This document shows, piece after piece, positions 1-6,806 of a stretch of 34,466 nucleotides of DNA. Made by a program: the position numbers and the translations under genes. Under the pieces are notes generated by a model that did no database searches, was not told the DNA's origin, and saw only the letters and a list, made by a program, of their open reading frames with translations. Each line of letters starts with the position of its first letter. The first letter of the stretch is position 1. The stretch is from Chelativorans sp. (lineage in GTDB: Bacteria > Pseudomonadota > Alphaproteobacteria > Rhizobiales > Rhizobiaceae), in contig NZ_JAPSLH010000038.1 of the NCBI RefSeq assembly GCF_031180965.1, positions 1 through 34,466 on the forward strand. Direction: 5' to 3'.

Positions 1-2
1 TC

Positions 3-116
3 GGAAACAACTTCAAGGTCGGCCTCGGCTACAATTTCGGCTCCTTCTCCGACGACCTCAGAGACCTTACCCTCGACGACCAGGGCGTCTTCCTCAATGT
101 CGTCGGAAAATTCTGA
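3..116 (+). CDS. C-terminal fragment of an outer-membrane beta-barrel protein (5' end outside window)
   Basis: Only the last 37 codons are visible, in a frame open from the window edge to a TGA. The peptide alternates polar and hydrophobic/aromatic residues (GLGYNFGSF near its start) and ends VVGKF with a terminal phenylalanine, the usual BAM-recognised signature of an outer-membrane barrel strand. This is seen directly; the protein class is inferred. It would be a surface-exposed host protein, transcribed toward the tRNA-Pro gene. Exact family cannot be named from so short a tail. Confidence 0.55.
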   Translation, partial: GNNFKVGLGYNFGSFSDDLRDLTLDDQGVFLNVVGKF

Positions 117-235
117 CCGCATCTGCCGATCCGTGCGCCAGGATCCTGCAAAGCATGTGCCGGCCTCTCCATATCAGGGGGCGGACAGTTTTGGCTTGCG
201 CCGCAACAGCCAAAAATATAGGGCTTTCAGCGCCT

Positions 236-312
<77 letters not shown>

Positions 313-379
313 GGGATTGTCGGCCGATGCAACGCTGCCGTAGCCGGTGCGTTTGACGACAGAGAACAAGAGGTGGGTC

Positions 380-685
380 GTGACCGCGCGTATCTACAGC
401 CCTTCCAGAACCGCTATGCAGTCGGGCAACGCCAAGACCGGCCAATGGGTGCTGGAATTCGAACCCGAGGCGCCGCTGAAGATCGATCCCCTGATGGGCT
501 ATACGAGCTCCTCCGATACGCGCCGCCAGGTGCGCCTAAGCTTCGCCACTAAGGAGGAGGCGATCGCCTATGCCGAGCGGAACGGCATCGCCTATCAGGT
601 TGAGCCGGAGAAGCTGCCGAAGCGGCGCCAGGTTTCCTATGCGGAGAATTTCCGCTATGACCGCAAGATCCCGTGGACGCACTGA
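380..685 (+). CDS. NDUFS4-like accessory subunit of respiratory complex I (ETC complex I subunit)
   Basis: A 101-residue protein beginning TARIYSPSRTAMQSGNAKT, the conserved opening of the NDUFS4 (18 kDa IP) family found in mitochondria and alphaproteobacteria. The segments WVLEFEPEAP and SFATKEEAIAYAERNGI, and a C-terminal YAENFRYDRKIPWTH, are also typical of the family. It stabilises the peripheral arm of NADH:ubiquinone oxidoreductase near the NADH module on the cytoplasmic side. The GTG at 380 is chosen because the family begins here and an AAGAGG-like ribosome site lies just upstream; a longer GTG start at 347 has no family support. Host housekeeping gene between two tRNAs. Confidence 0.9.
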   Translation: MTARIYSPSRTAMQSGNAKTGQWVLEFEPEAPLKIDPLMGYTSSSDTRRQVRLSFATKEEAIAYAERNGIAYQVEPEKLPKRRQVSYAENFRYDRKIPWTH

Positions 686-702
686 GACTCTCGTCCGCGC
701 CT

Positions 703-779
703 GGCCCCGTAGCTCAGCCGGATAGAGCACCGGCCTTCTAAGCCGATGGTCGCAGGTTCGAGTCCTGCCGGGGTCGCCA
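703..779 (+). tRNA. tRNA-Arg (anticodon UCU)
   Basis: Acceptor stem GGCCCCG (703-709) pairs CGGGGTC (769-775, one G-T pair), followed by discriminator G and encoded CCA (777-779). The anticodon loop CTTCTAA at 735-741 gives anticodon TCT at 737-739. The T-arm GCAGGTTCGAGTCCTGC is canonical; the outermost anticodon-stem pair is a C-A mismatch. It is the last clear host gene before the accessory DNA, which makes its 3' half a plausible phage attachment site. Confidence 0.95.
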
Positions 780-824
780 CAATTCCAATATCTTAGAAAG
801 GTCGGTGCAACTGCGGCCGGGAAG

Positions 825-849
825 AAAGTTGGAACAGTTCCAACTTTTT
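825..849 (+). terminator. putative intrinsic terminator after tRNA-Arg
   Basis: A perfect 11-bp inverted repeat AAAGTTGGAAC / GTTCCAACTTT around one base, running into five T residues (845-849). It can fold as an 8-bp stem with a 7-base loop followed by the T run, about 45 bases after the tRNA. The stem is weaker (A/T-rich) than typical terminators; a dyad protein-binding site is the alternative reading. Confidence 0.5.
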
Positions 850-937
850 GTTCTCGGAACGTCCTTCGAGACGGAGAGGCCAAGCCGCTTACGAGCATGA
901 CGGCGACATACGTCGCTCCCTCGCCCAGTTTGCGCCC

Positions 938-1621
938 CTATTTGGTAGGGGCAGGCTTTGTCTCAACCGGCTTACGATGATCGGGATGGATCCAGCCCGC
1001 TGGCGGATCATACTCGCGAGGTCGCCTTCCATGCGGCATGTTGGTCCCCAGCACCGTAGCGGGGAACACGCTGCGCTCTAGATGCTCGCGAGAAAGCGCA
1101 ATCCGCCCGGCGGCAAACCGCTCGATGTTGGCCGAAAAGTTTCGCCCCGGAGGTGCGACCGTTATCAGAGATTTCTTAGGGAAACTTTCGTGTAGGAACC
1201 GAGCGGTTGCAGTCTGATCGGAATCGGCCGTTAGCAAGTATGCTCTATCGAAAACGTCGTTCCAAGCATCGGTAATGAGCGAAAGGCCAAGATTTAGGTC
1301 CGAAGCCTTTTCGGTGGGCTTCTGCCACGGTGACGAGCACTCGCGGCAGACCCATTCTTCGTGAATATAGTGGCCGAGGACGCATTCGACCCCAGCTATG
1401 TGCAGTGCGTTCATGAGCTGATCGTGACGCCAACGCTTCGCTTGGTCGCCGGGATAATATGCGCTGCAAAAGACCACCTTAACCAGCTTTTCCGACTTCG
1501 ATGGGATGATAATTTCACCCAACCGCCACAGATTGCACCACTTCAGAAATGGCTCATTTAGGTCCTTCACGGCGTGGTAGAGGTTAAAGCCATCTACATA
1601 TAGTGCTGACCGAATTGTCAC
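938..1621 (-). CDS. NYN domain protein (PIN-like ribonuclease family)
   Basis: 227 residues. The N-terminus carries YVDGFNLY (D10, N13), the signature opening of the NYN (LabA/DUF88) branch of PIN-like nucleases. Further acidic residues expected in the metal site are visible in KASDLNLGL (D108), ITDAW (D118), VFDRAYLLTADSD (D125, D133, D135). Family members are predicted Mg-dependent RNases; no specific substrate can be read here. A lone CxxC lies near residue 92. The start is GTG at 1621 with a weak AAGAG upstream. The last 45 residues are proline- and basic-rich and look like a flexible tail. The gene is A/T-richer than the phage genes to its right, stands alone, and looks like horizontally acquired cargo. 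Confidence 0.85.
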   Translation of the reverse strand: MTIRSALYVDGFNLYHAVKDLNEPFLKWCNLWRLGEIIIPSKSEKLVKVVFCSAYYPGDQAKRWRHDQLMNALHIAGVECVLGHYIHEEWVCRECSSPWQKPTEKASDLNLGLSLITDAWNDVFDRAYLLTADSDQTATARFLHESFPKKSLITVAPPGRNFSANIERFAAGRIALSREHLERSVFPATVLGTNMPHGRRPREYDPPAGWIHPDHRKPVETKPAPTK

Positions 1622-1801
1622 GTGAATCTCTTGACTTTTGACCGCGATTCGACCATATACGGCCCATCAACGCGATGGGATACGTCCCTAGCACGCCCCA
1701 GGCTCCGGCTTGGGGTTTCGCGTTTTAAGACCAATTTTTTCATAAATCGATATAGCGGCTGGTCGGGTTGCTGGCATCGGCCAGTAACTGCTATAAGTGT
1801 G

Positions 1802-1842
1802 CCCGCCGGGGCACCGTGGCTACGCCACGTCATTCCGGCGGG
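1802..1842. repeat. nested hairpin (41 bases)
   Basis: Outer arms CCCGCCGG (1802-1809) and CCGGCGGG (1835-1842) are perfectly complementary; an inner 6-bp stem CGTGGC/GCCACG (1815-1820/1824-1829) closes a 3-base loop. There is no adjacent T run. It may be a termination or processing structure, or a REP-like element; copies elsewhere cannot be checked here. Confidence 0.5.
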
Positions 1843-1904
1843 ACTCTGCTAGTCCAATAACACCATAGGCTTCGCGGCCCTTACCGCCTCCCTGCTTGTG
1901 GTTC

Positions 1905-1940
1905 CGTGTCACGCTTGGCCGGCAAGCTTGTCGTGACACG
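1905..1940 (-). terminator. hairpin just past the 3' end of the 1964-2794 gene
   Basis: Arms CGTGTCACG (1905-1913) and CGTGACACG (1932-1940) form a perfect 9-bp stem, extended by CTTG/CAAG inside. It begins 23 bases after the stop codon of the minus-strand gene, the usual place for a terminator, but lacks a U tract. Confidence 0.45.
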
Positions 1941-1963
1941 CTCGATCTACGAGGCGACGCTTC

Positions 1964-2794
1964 CTAGTTGGCAGCGTCGCCTTTGTACGTTTTGATCTCC
2001 ACTGCGATGATCTGTCCCTCCTCGCCTTCGTAGATCATGTCGAAGGCGTTCGCGGCCAGCCGCAGCCACTTGACCCGAGTAGAGTGCTTCATTTCGGAAC
2101 CGGGGGCTGGAAGCTCCTTCAGCAGACCTACGATGAACGGATGGAGATTGTCGCCGCCTCCACTACCGCTGCCCTTGCTGCCTCTTCTATCCTCGCCATC
2201 GTCCTCCGCTGGCCGGTCTCCCGGTTCGTCTTCGTCCACTCGCTTCGTGGGCAACTCCGCCTTGGGCCGGACAAGGCGATCGTCGCCGCTCTCGAAGAAA
2301 CCAGCTTGGCCCGCTGACCGCTCGAACGCTTGGCGAGCCTTGTCTGTCTGCTTGCTGGATACCCCCAGCTTCTGCATCTCGCGTTCCAGTGCCTTCATCG
2401 GGGGAAGCAAATGGCCCCGATAACTCTCGTAAATCGCCGCATACAACGGCACCCGGAGGAAAGCCTCGGCTCGCGCTGCGCGTTCTGTGTCCGGCGAAAC
2501 AATCTGCCGCCCGAGTTCCGTTAGTCTGATGCCGCTCTTTCCCTCGCGTTCAATAAGTCCAAAGATTCGAGCGGTGCCTGTCTTCAAGCGAAAGGCACCG
2601 CTAACGACCTGCTTCATCTCCGCCGCCAGTTCATCGATGCTGCATGCACCAAGACCGCTACGATTGTAGATCGCCTGCGCAACATCAATGGCGGCTTCCA
2701 GGTCGAGATAGGGAAATGCGATGGTGGATTGCTCGCGCCTCCCGTCCGCCGAGCCTTCATCTGCCCTTTCAAACTGTATCGTTTCGCCTGACAT
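1964..2794 (-). CDS. uncharacterised protein with winged-helix-like N-terminal domain
   Basis: 276 residues, no named family recognised. After about 25 polar residues comes a helical block (PYLDLEAAIDVAQAIYNRSG, then SIDELAAEM...SGAFRLKTGTARIFGLIE, then GIRLTELGRQIV) that looks like a winged-helix DNA-binding fold. A second helical block follows (FLRVPLYAAIYESYRGHLLPP ... KARQAFERSAGQAGFF). A low-complexity acidic and Gly/Ser linker leads to a short conserved-looking tail (LHPFIVGLLKELPAPGSEM..VKWLRLAANAFDMIY). ATG at 2794 is chosen over an ATG at 2824 because GGGAG lies 7 bases upstream of it. No TM segments. Stand-alone gene beside the integrase, hence possibly phage or island cargo; its role is unknown. 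Confidence 0.75.
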   Translation of the reverse strand: MSGETIQFERADEGSADGRREQSTIAFPYLDLEAAIDVAQAIYNRSGLGACSIDELAAEMKQVVSGAFRLKTGTARIFGLIEREGKSGIRLTELGRQIVSPDTERAARAEAFLRVPLYAAIYESYRGHLLPPMKALEREMQKLGVSSKQTDKARQAFERSAGQAGFFESGDDRLVRPKAELPTKRVDEDEPGDRPAEDDGEDRRGSKGSGSGGGDNLHPFIVGLLKELPAPGSEMKHSTRVKWLRLAANAFDMIYEGEEGQIIAVEIKTYKGDAAN

Positions 2795-2824
2795 GGAGGC
2801 ACTCCCTGCCCTGAAAGTAGGCAT

Positions 2825-3168
2825 AACAAATGCGCCTTTCGCGCGAGACTGTCAAACATGAAATGCGGAAGTCGGAATACGTCCCGAATTTTTCCTGCTG
2901 CCGTCCCAATCCTGCCTTCTACCTTGTTGATGGTCAGAAGCGACGCTTAGAAAACGACATAAAATCAATAAGTTAGGTGACAAATTCCCGCGCATTGACC
3001 TTCTATAGACAGAAGGCAGTAAAGGGACGGAGGCAGGCAAGAGTGGAAAAGGTAGGGTGAAGCCGATGCTGGGTGGCCAAGAAAAGCGTCACCAACGGTG
3101 CGCGCAGTACTACCGAATCTGAGGTTCGTTTTCCCCATGTGGCCGCCTTCTGCTGGCTGCCGTATTGC
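2825..3168. other. gene-free interval next to integrase (candidate attachment/regulatory region)
   Basis: About 340 bases with no credible gene. It contains the 30-base inverted repeat annotated at 2891-3040 and a possible minus-strand promoter (TTGTCA, 16-base gap, TATGTC at 2956-2983) for the gene starting at 2794. Lying immediately downstream of the integrase 3' end, it is one place where attL could be; no direct repeat partner is present in the window to confirm this. Confidence 0.5.
2891..3040. repeat. 150-bp unit bounded by ~30-bp imperfect inverted repeats
   Basis: Left arm 2891-2920 and the reverse complement of right arm 3011-3040 agree at 24 of 30 positions, including the blocks CCGTCCC (2901-2907 versus 3024-3030) and CTGCCTTCT (2912-2920 versus 3011-3019) with equal 4-base gaps. 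The arms enclose 90 bases of A/T-rich DNA. The shape resembles a small non-autonomous element (MITE) or a paired recombinase arm-site region. No clear target duplication was found at the ends. Confidence 0.6.
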
Positions 3169-4284
3169 TCAGGTAGTCTGGTTTCTCAGGCGCTGGCGAC
3201 CCCTCCGGCGCGCCTCATCTGCGAGCCGCACGGCCTCCAGGTCTACCGGCTGATAGGCGGCGTGGATCGCGTTCGAGGTGGCGATGGTGTTCGCCATCTT
3301 CGCGGCGAGCGTGGCGGGATCGGCGCCGCCGGCTCGCGCCTCGATCGCGCCGGAGCGGCGCATGTCCGCCAGGCTGCGCCTGTCGCCCGGAAAGAGCGTT
3401 TCGCAGACAGCGCGAAAATCATCCGGCAGCGTGAAGCGGGAATAGACCGCGCCGGAGCGGTTTCGGAGGATCGCGCCGGCCTCGATCGGCTCCAGCTCAA
3501 GATAGGCATCGAACAGCCGCAGGGTGCGCTTTGAAAGCGTCCCGAAGGCATCCTTGCCGGACTTGGCGCGGCCGATGTCGAAATAGCGGCCGTCACCTTC
3601 GCCCTTGAGCTTGTCCTTCGTGAGCTGGCGGAGATCGACCGGCGAAAACTGTGTGTCCCAGGCGATCGCGATCGCCACCGCCAGGCCGCGATATTTCAGG
3701 CGCCACGCCTGCTTTGCAAGCCGGACCGCGTCCCCCTCGCGCCACGTCGCATTGCGCGGGGCAGGGGCGCTGTTGCGTATCGCCAGAGCCGGATCCTTCT
3801 TGCCGCCGCAATAGCCCATCGCCGCGCAGACATTCCACAGCGCGCGCCAGACCTTGATGACGCGCCAGGCCTCCCGCAGGGAGACGGTGTTTGCGATAAG
3901 ACTGCGGAAGCGAGAGAGCGTTTCCAATGAAATGTCGGGACTAGTCGGCGGAAGGTCCCCGAAAACAGGCTCTATCCGCGCCCATGCCCGCTCCCATTCC
4001 TCGCGGGTGCGCGGCTTCTTGGCCATCCATTCGTCGGTCAATTTGAAGCGCGTGAAGGCCTCGCCGATGGACCCGGGCGGGAAGCGCGGCTTCTCGTCCT
4101 GCGCGCGGCCCTGGCGGTGCCTCTGCCAGCGCTCGTTCCACTCGGCGGCGATCCGCCAAGCTTCAGGACCGTCGAGGCCGCAGCGGACGGCGCTGAAGCC
4201 AGCCGCGCGCATGGTCTTGGTCGGCTGCCAATAGCCGTATTTGCCCTTCTTCACGACGTAGTAAGGGATATCCACCCTACCCAC
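3169..4284 (-). CDS. int: phage tyrosine recombinase (integrase)
   Basis: 371 residues, typical for a phage integrase. It would catalyse site-specific integration and, with an excisionase, excision. An N-terminal arm/core-binding part (to about residue 170, including GSIGEAFTRFKLTDEWMAKK) precedes the catalytic domain. Visible active-site positions: box I Arg in FSPVDLRQL (R219), the beta-hairpin Lys near RAKSGKDAFG (K241/K244), box II Arg in LADMRRSG (R309) and the nucleophile Tyr in AIHAAYQPVD (Y344). The usual His of the HxxR motif appears to be Ala (A306). The start is GTG at 4284, overlapping the end of the preceding excisionase-like gene by 8 bases. It is the last gene of the leftward operon, so it should be transcribed from the promoter near 6810 when the repressor is lifted. 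Confidence 0.93.
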   Translation of the reverse strand: MGRVDIPYYVVKKGKYGYWQPTKTMRAAGFSAVRCGLDGPEAWRIAAEWNERWQRHRQGRAQDEKPRFPPGSIGEAFTRFKLTDEWMAKKPRTREEWERAWARIEPVFGDLPPTSPDISLETLSRFRSLIANTVSLREAWRVIKVWRALWNVCAAMGYCGGKKDPALAIRNSAPAPRNATWREGDAVRLAKQAWRLKYRGLAVAIAIAWDTQFSPVDLRQLTKDKLKGEGDGRYFDIGRAKSGKDAFGTLSKRTLRLFDAYLELEPIEAGAILRNRSGAVYSRFTLPDDFRAVCETLFPGDRRSLADMRRSGAIEARAGGADPATLAAKMANTIATSNAIHAAYQPVDLEAVRLADEARRRGRQRLRNQTT

Positions 4285-4546
4285 CGAGCCGCTCCAGCCT
4301 TGACGCTACAAGGCCGGTAGAATGAGCAGGGTTTTGCATGCCCGGCAAGAGCCGGTTGTGGCGGGCGGCGCGCCACTCGTCGATCGCGTCGAGGTCGAAA
4401 TTGCCCGTGTCGGGATCGGAGGGCGGGAAGCCGCGGGATAATAGGCGCGGCAGCAATTCTTGAAAGCGGTCCAAGGTAAGGCCGAGCCGCCGCGCCGCTT
4501 TCTCCGGCGGAACGTCGCGCGGGTCCACCCTGAACCGGAGGGTCAT
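4277..4546 (-). CDS. small helix-turn-helix protein, probable excisionase/recombination directionality factor
   Basis: 89 residues, starting MTLRFRVDPRDVPPEKAARR. The block PPEKAARRLGLTLDRFQELL followed by a short wing-like segment (RGFPPSDPDTGNFDLDAIDEW) matches the MerR/AlpA-like fold of phage excisionases, where a helix-turn-helix is followed by a residue set that fixes an Asp-Trp helix. Function is inferred from fold and position: it lies directly upstream of the integrase and overlaps it by 8 bases, and its ATG overlaps the stop of the upstream gene (ATGA at 4543-4546). A longer upstream reading to 4603 is arginine-rich and lies inside the neighbouring gene, so it was not used. Confidence 0.78.
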   Translation of the reverse strand: MTLRFRVDPRDVPPEKAARRLGLTLDRFQELLPRLLSRGFPPSDPDTGNFDLDAIDEWRAARHNRLLPGMQNPAHSTGLVASRLERLGG

Positions 4547-5187
4547 TCGGCGGGCTCGTCGATGTTGCGGCGCTCGACTGTGAAGGCAATGGCCGCGACC
4601 CAAGGGTTAGCGTCCCAGCCAAGGCCTCGATGGGCGTTTAGGCTGTCCCAAAGATCACGGAATTGCTCGACAGGCGAGGGGTCCCACTCGTCTGGGAAAT
4701 CTGGATTAGGGCCAAGCCGGCCCGGGCAACCTTCGGCGACCGCATCCTGTTCGCTGACCTCCTGCAGCCGCTGCACGCGGACATCGGTCACGATCAGGGT
4801 AAGGCGAGAGACCCAGCGGGGCATGTGAATACCGGGGTGCCACGTTCCGGTGACGCGGAGCGGTCGCTTCCCAGCAACGGGATACTGTTCGCACATTGCG
4901 GTGTAGCCGTCGCCTTCGCTCGCTCGATAGAAGATGGTCGCGAGATCGCTAGCCCAGCCGTTGCAGCGCCAAGCCTCGCGCACCCAGAGCCGGTCGCCGG
5001 CGACGTACTTTCGCCGGAAGCGGTAGTTTCGTGCGGCTAGCCCCGAACCTCGCGTGATGACTATGTCGTCATCTCGCCGCAGGTGGGGAATATTGGTACT
5101 CTCGATCACGCGTCTTGTCTGCGTCTTCCTGCCGTCGAGCAGGGCGCGGACCATGGGCGCGGAGAAGAGGATGGGACGGTCGGTCAT
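4543..5187 (-). CDS. phage ASCH-like (PUA-fold) protein
   Basis: 214 residues. The opening MTDRPILFSAPMVRALLDGR followed by KTQTRRV is the hallmark of a common phage family related to the ASCH/PUA-like superfamily. The later segments YVAGDRLWVREAW and MPRWVSRLTLIVTDVRVQRL, and a C-terminal FRDLWDSLNAHRGLGWDANPWV with its recurring Trp pattern, also fit that family. ASCH domains are thought to bind RNA or modified bases; the phage role is not established. It overlaps both neighbours by 4 bases (ATGA), so it is translationally coupled in the leftward operon. Confidence 0.85.
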   Translation of the reverse strand: MTDRPILFSAPMVRALLDGRKTQTRRVIESTNIPHLRRDDDIVITRGSGLAARNYRFRRKYVAGDRLWVREAWRCNGWASDLATIFYRASEGDGYTAMCEQYPVAGKRPLRVTGTWHPGIHMPRWVSRLTLIVTDVRVQRLQEVSEQDAVAEGCPGRLGPNPDFPDEWDPSPVEQFRDLWDSLNAHRGLGWDANPWVAAIAFTVERRNIDEPAE

Positions 5188-5432
5188 TCCGGCACCTCGC
5201 CTACTTCCAGCATCACCGGCGGATGGGCTGTGCCGAGGATCCGAAGGATCACCGGCGCACCCGCCGCGACCCGCGCGATCTCATCCGGCGTGGGAAGCCA
5301 GGCGGTTTCCATGGCCGGAGTGCCGGGGCCGTTCACCGGGCAATTCACGCGCACGTCCCTCAACGGAAGGCCCAGATACCCCTGACTCTTGCCAAGCACG
5401 CGCGTGCAGCCCCGGATCATGCCGATCTGCAT
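5184..5432 (-). CDS. conserved hypothetical phage protein
   Basis: 82 residues with a recognisable but unnamed phage-protein pattern: GCTRVLGKSQGYLGLPLRD, then VNCPVNGPGTPAMETAWLPT, then APVILRILGTAHPPVMLEVG. The composition suggests a compact beta-rich domain. ATG at 5432 (TGATG junction with the upstream stop, GGGAGG five bases before) is preferred over GTG at 5435, which is too close to that site. Function unknown; it sits in the leftward operon. Confidence 0.8.
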   Translation of the reverse strand: MQIGMIRGCTRVLGKSQGYLGLPLRDVRVNCPVNGPGTPAMETAWLPTPDEIARVAAGAPVILRILGTAHPPVMLEVGEVPE

Positions 5433-5680
5433 CACGCCCTCCCGGCCGGTCCGGCGCGGCCCTCGAGCTGCGCGACCATCTCTTTGAGGGCCACGATCAT
5501 GTCGCGGCGATCCGCGTTGCTGATCCAGTTCATCCGGCCGGCTTCGACTTTGCCGAACTCGAACAGCAACAGCGCGAACCCAACCTTCTTCGGCCGAACC
5601 TCGCCGTTGAAGGAGCGATCGATGCCGCCGGCGATCTTGTTCAGCATCTCGCGATATTCAGGCGAAACGGGGTCGGTCAA
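5432..5680 (-). CDS. conserved hypothetical phage protein (TTG start)
   Basis: 82 residues: TDPVSPEYREMLNKIAGGID, then SFNGEVRPKKVGFALLLFEF, then AGRMNWISNADRRDMIVALK. This pattern (a short helix, a strand pair ending in a G/N-rich turn, then a helix beginning ADRRD) recurs in small proteins of alphaproteobacterial phages, but no function is known to me. The start is TTG at 5680, overlapping the previous stop as TTGA. A long upstream extension of this frame (to 6043) is an arginine/proline-rich shadow of the two genes upstream and was rejected. Confidence 0.8.
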   Translation of the reverse strand: MTDPVSPEYREMLNKIAGGIDRSFNGEVRPKKVGFALLLFEFGKVEAGRMNWISNADRRDMIVALKEMVAQLEGRAGPAGRA

Positions 5681-5961
5681 AACAGCCGCCCTTCGATGCT
5701 GCCGCGCGCGGCGCAGTCCGGACAGGTGTGGGTGTAAGGCTGCTGAGCGGCGCCCGCCGGGCGGGTGAGGCGGGGAGGGGCGCCGAACAGCTCGCCCGTG
5801 TCGCCGTCCGCCGCCGGCGGCTTCGCCTTGCGGATGATCCAGCCGGCCGTCTTGGCGTCGGCGATCATCACGCCGAAATCCTCGTCGGCATAGGTGTTCG
5901 GGTAGCTCGACGGGCAGGAATCGCAGCAGACCTGCTGCCGGTGTTCGTGACGCTCGATCAT
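5677..5961 (-). CDS. small zinc-ribbon-like phage protein
   Basis: 94 residues with two cysteine pairs, CCDSC near residue 13-16 and CPDC near residue 79-82, suggesting a split zinc ribbon. Between them lies FGVMIADAKTAGWIIRKA, a helix-strand element. No enzymatic motif is seen. ATG at 5961 overlaps the upstream stop (ATGA) and the stop overlaps the TTG of the next gene, so it is tightly coupled. Role unknown; zinc binding is inference from cysteine spacing. Confidence 0.75.
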   Translation of the reverse strand: MIERHEHRQQVCCDSCPSSYPNTYADEDFGVMIADAKTAGWIIRKAKPPAADGDTGELFGAPPRLTRPAGAAQQPYTHTCPDCAARGSIEGRLF

Positions 5962-6251
5962 AGCGGCGAAACCCCCGTCGCGTATACGGTTTCCTCGAGC
6001 TTCTCCAGGCGTCGGGTGAACGCGGCGGTGTCGAAGCGCTCATTGACGGCTCGAAGGATCAGGCACGCGATCGCGTGCACCTCTCCGTCGAGGCGTTCGC
6101 CATTCACGTCCACCGTGAGCACGTCGCGGCCGTCGGCGTCGACCAGCACGCCGGTATCCTCAAGGCTGAGGTTCAGCGGCAGGCGGACGCCGAGGCGCGC
6201 CAGCGCGGCGGCGAACTCCTCGGGAGTGTTCGGGATCTCGGGACCGGCCAT
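5958..6251 (-). CDS. hypothetical phage protein
   Basis: 97 residues, starting MAGPEIPNTPEEFAAALARL. It is acidic, with VLVDADGRDVLTVDVNGERL as a strand-rich core and a C-terminal helix (RRLEKLEETV). No family recognised. ATG at 6251 has GGGGAGG 8 bases upstream and overlaps the preceding stop by one base (TGATG), which fixes the start against a much longer arginine/proline-rich upstream reading. Confidence 0.72.
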   Translation of the reverse strand: MAGPEIPNTPEEFAAALARLGVRLPLNLSLEDTGVLVDADGRDVLTVDVNGERLDGEVHAIACLILRAVNERFDTAAFTRRLEKLEETVYATGVSPL

Positions 6252-6394
6252 CACACGCCTCCCCAATGGTCCTCGCGGGCGAGGAACTGATCGGCCGGGC
6301 GCCGGAAGCGGCGGCGCAGGTATAGCGCGTGGCCGGCGAGGAGAAGGATGCCGGCGGCAAAGCCGCAGGCGGCGGCGACGAGGCAGGACATCAT
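6251..6394 (-). CDS. 47-residue predicted membrane protein
   Basis: A very short gene with one hydrophobic segment, CLVAAACGFAAGILLLAGHA, directly after the start and a basic/polar tail (LYLRRRFRRPADQFLAREDH). This gives a predicted single-pass inner-membrane protein with the tail in the cytoplasm. It is accepted because it fits exactly between its neighbours: ATG at 6394 overlaps the upstream stop (ATGA) and its TGA overlaps the next ATG (TGATG). GGAGGG lies upstream. Function unknown. Confidence 0.65.
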   Translation of the reverse strand: MMSCLVAAACGFAAGILLLAGHALYLRRRFRRPADQFLAREDHWGGV

Positions 6395-6531
6395 CCCGAA
6401 AACCCTCCGGCGAGAAGGACAGCGCCCATGACGAAGGCGAGGGCGGAAAGGCCGGCAAGGGCATCGGTCGCAAGGCCGGCTAGGCTCGCCGGCTCGCAGG
6501 GGCGCGGGGCGTCGAACAAGGCGCGGCGCAT
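6391..6531 (-). CDS. 46-residue predicted membrane protein
   Basis: Starts MRRALFDAPRPCEPASLAGL and ends with a hydrophobic helix (ALAGLSALAFVMGAVLLAGG). The ATG at 6531 lies one base after the stop of the upstream gene and the stop overlaps the next gene's ATG. A start at 6582 would overlap the upstream gene heavily and was rejected. Small membrane proteins in leftward operons sometimes modify host envelope or exclude other phages, but nothing here shows that. Confidence 0.6.
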   Translation of the reverse strand: MRRALFDAPRPCEPASLAGLATDALAGLSALAFVMGAVLLAGGFSG

Positions 6532-6532
6532 C

Positions 6533-6769
6533 TCAGGCCACGCGGCCGGCGCGCTGCTGGCGAAGGCGGATGCGAGCGACATCGCGCGCGGCGCGCCAGT
6601 TCGCCTCGATCTCCTCCTCGGTCAGATCGGTCTGCTCGCCGATCGCCTCGGCCGTGACGGTGCGGCCCTGGAAGGAGAGCTCGAGCATCGCCGTGGCGAT
6701 GATCTCCTTCGGATCGGTTTCAAGGAAGGCATGCGACGGCGCCGCCGTCTGCTGTTCCGTGCGGATCAT
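6533..6769 (-). CDS. hypothetical phage protein, first gene of the leftward operon
   Basis: 78 residues, helical: DPKEIIATAMLELSFQGRTV, TAEAIGEQTDLTEEEIEANW, then a basic C-terminus. The middle part resembles a small helix-turn-helix (IGEQTDLTEEEIEANWRAA) but no family is recognised. GGAG lies about 10 bases before the ATG. It follows the operator/promoter block at 6807-6857 by about 40 bases, so it should be the first gene made from the left promoter when the repressor is inactive. Confidence 0.72.
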   Translation of the reverse strand: MIRTEQQTAAPSHAFLETDPKEIIATAMLELSFQGRTVTAEAIGEQTDLTEEEIEANWRAARDVARIRLRQQRAGRVA

Positions 6770-6806
6770 GATTTCATCTCCATCGCGCAGGTTGCGGATG
6801 GAGGGA

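Larger units (their letters stand above)
1622..1963. other. gene-free interval with two hairpins
   Basis: About 340 bases with no convincing coding frame; the two short overlapping ORFs here (one per strand) have no family features or ribosome sites. It holds two strong dyads, annotated separately at 1802-1842 and 1905-1940, both downstream of the minus-strand gene that ends at 1964. Confidence 0.6.

Noticed and set aside
1618-1852. Two overlapping short ORFs in the 1622-1963 gap
   Set aside because: No ribosome sites, no domain features and mutual overlap on opposite strands; the gap is better read as non-coding with hairpins.
5681-6043. N-terminal extension of the TTG-start phage protein
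   Set aside because: Arg/Pro-rich reading inside two other coupled genes; the TTGA junction at 5677-5680 gives a better start.
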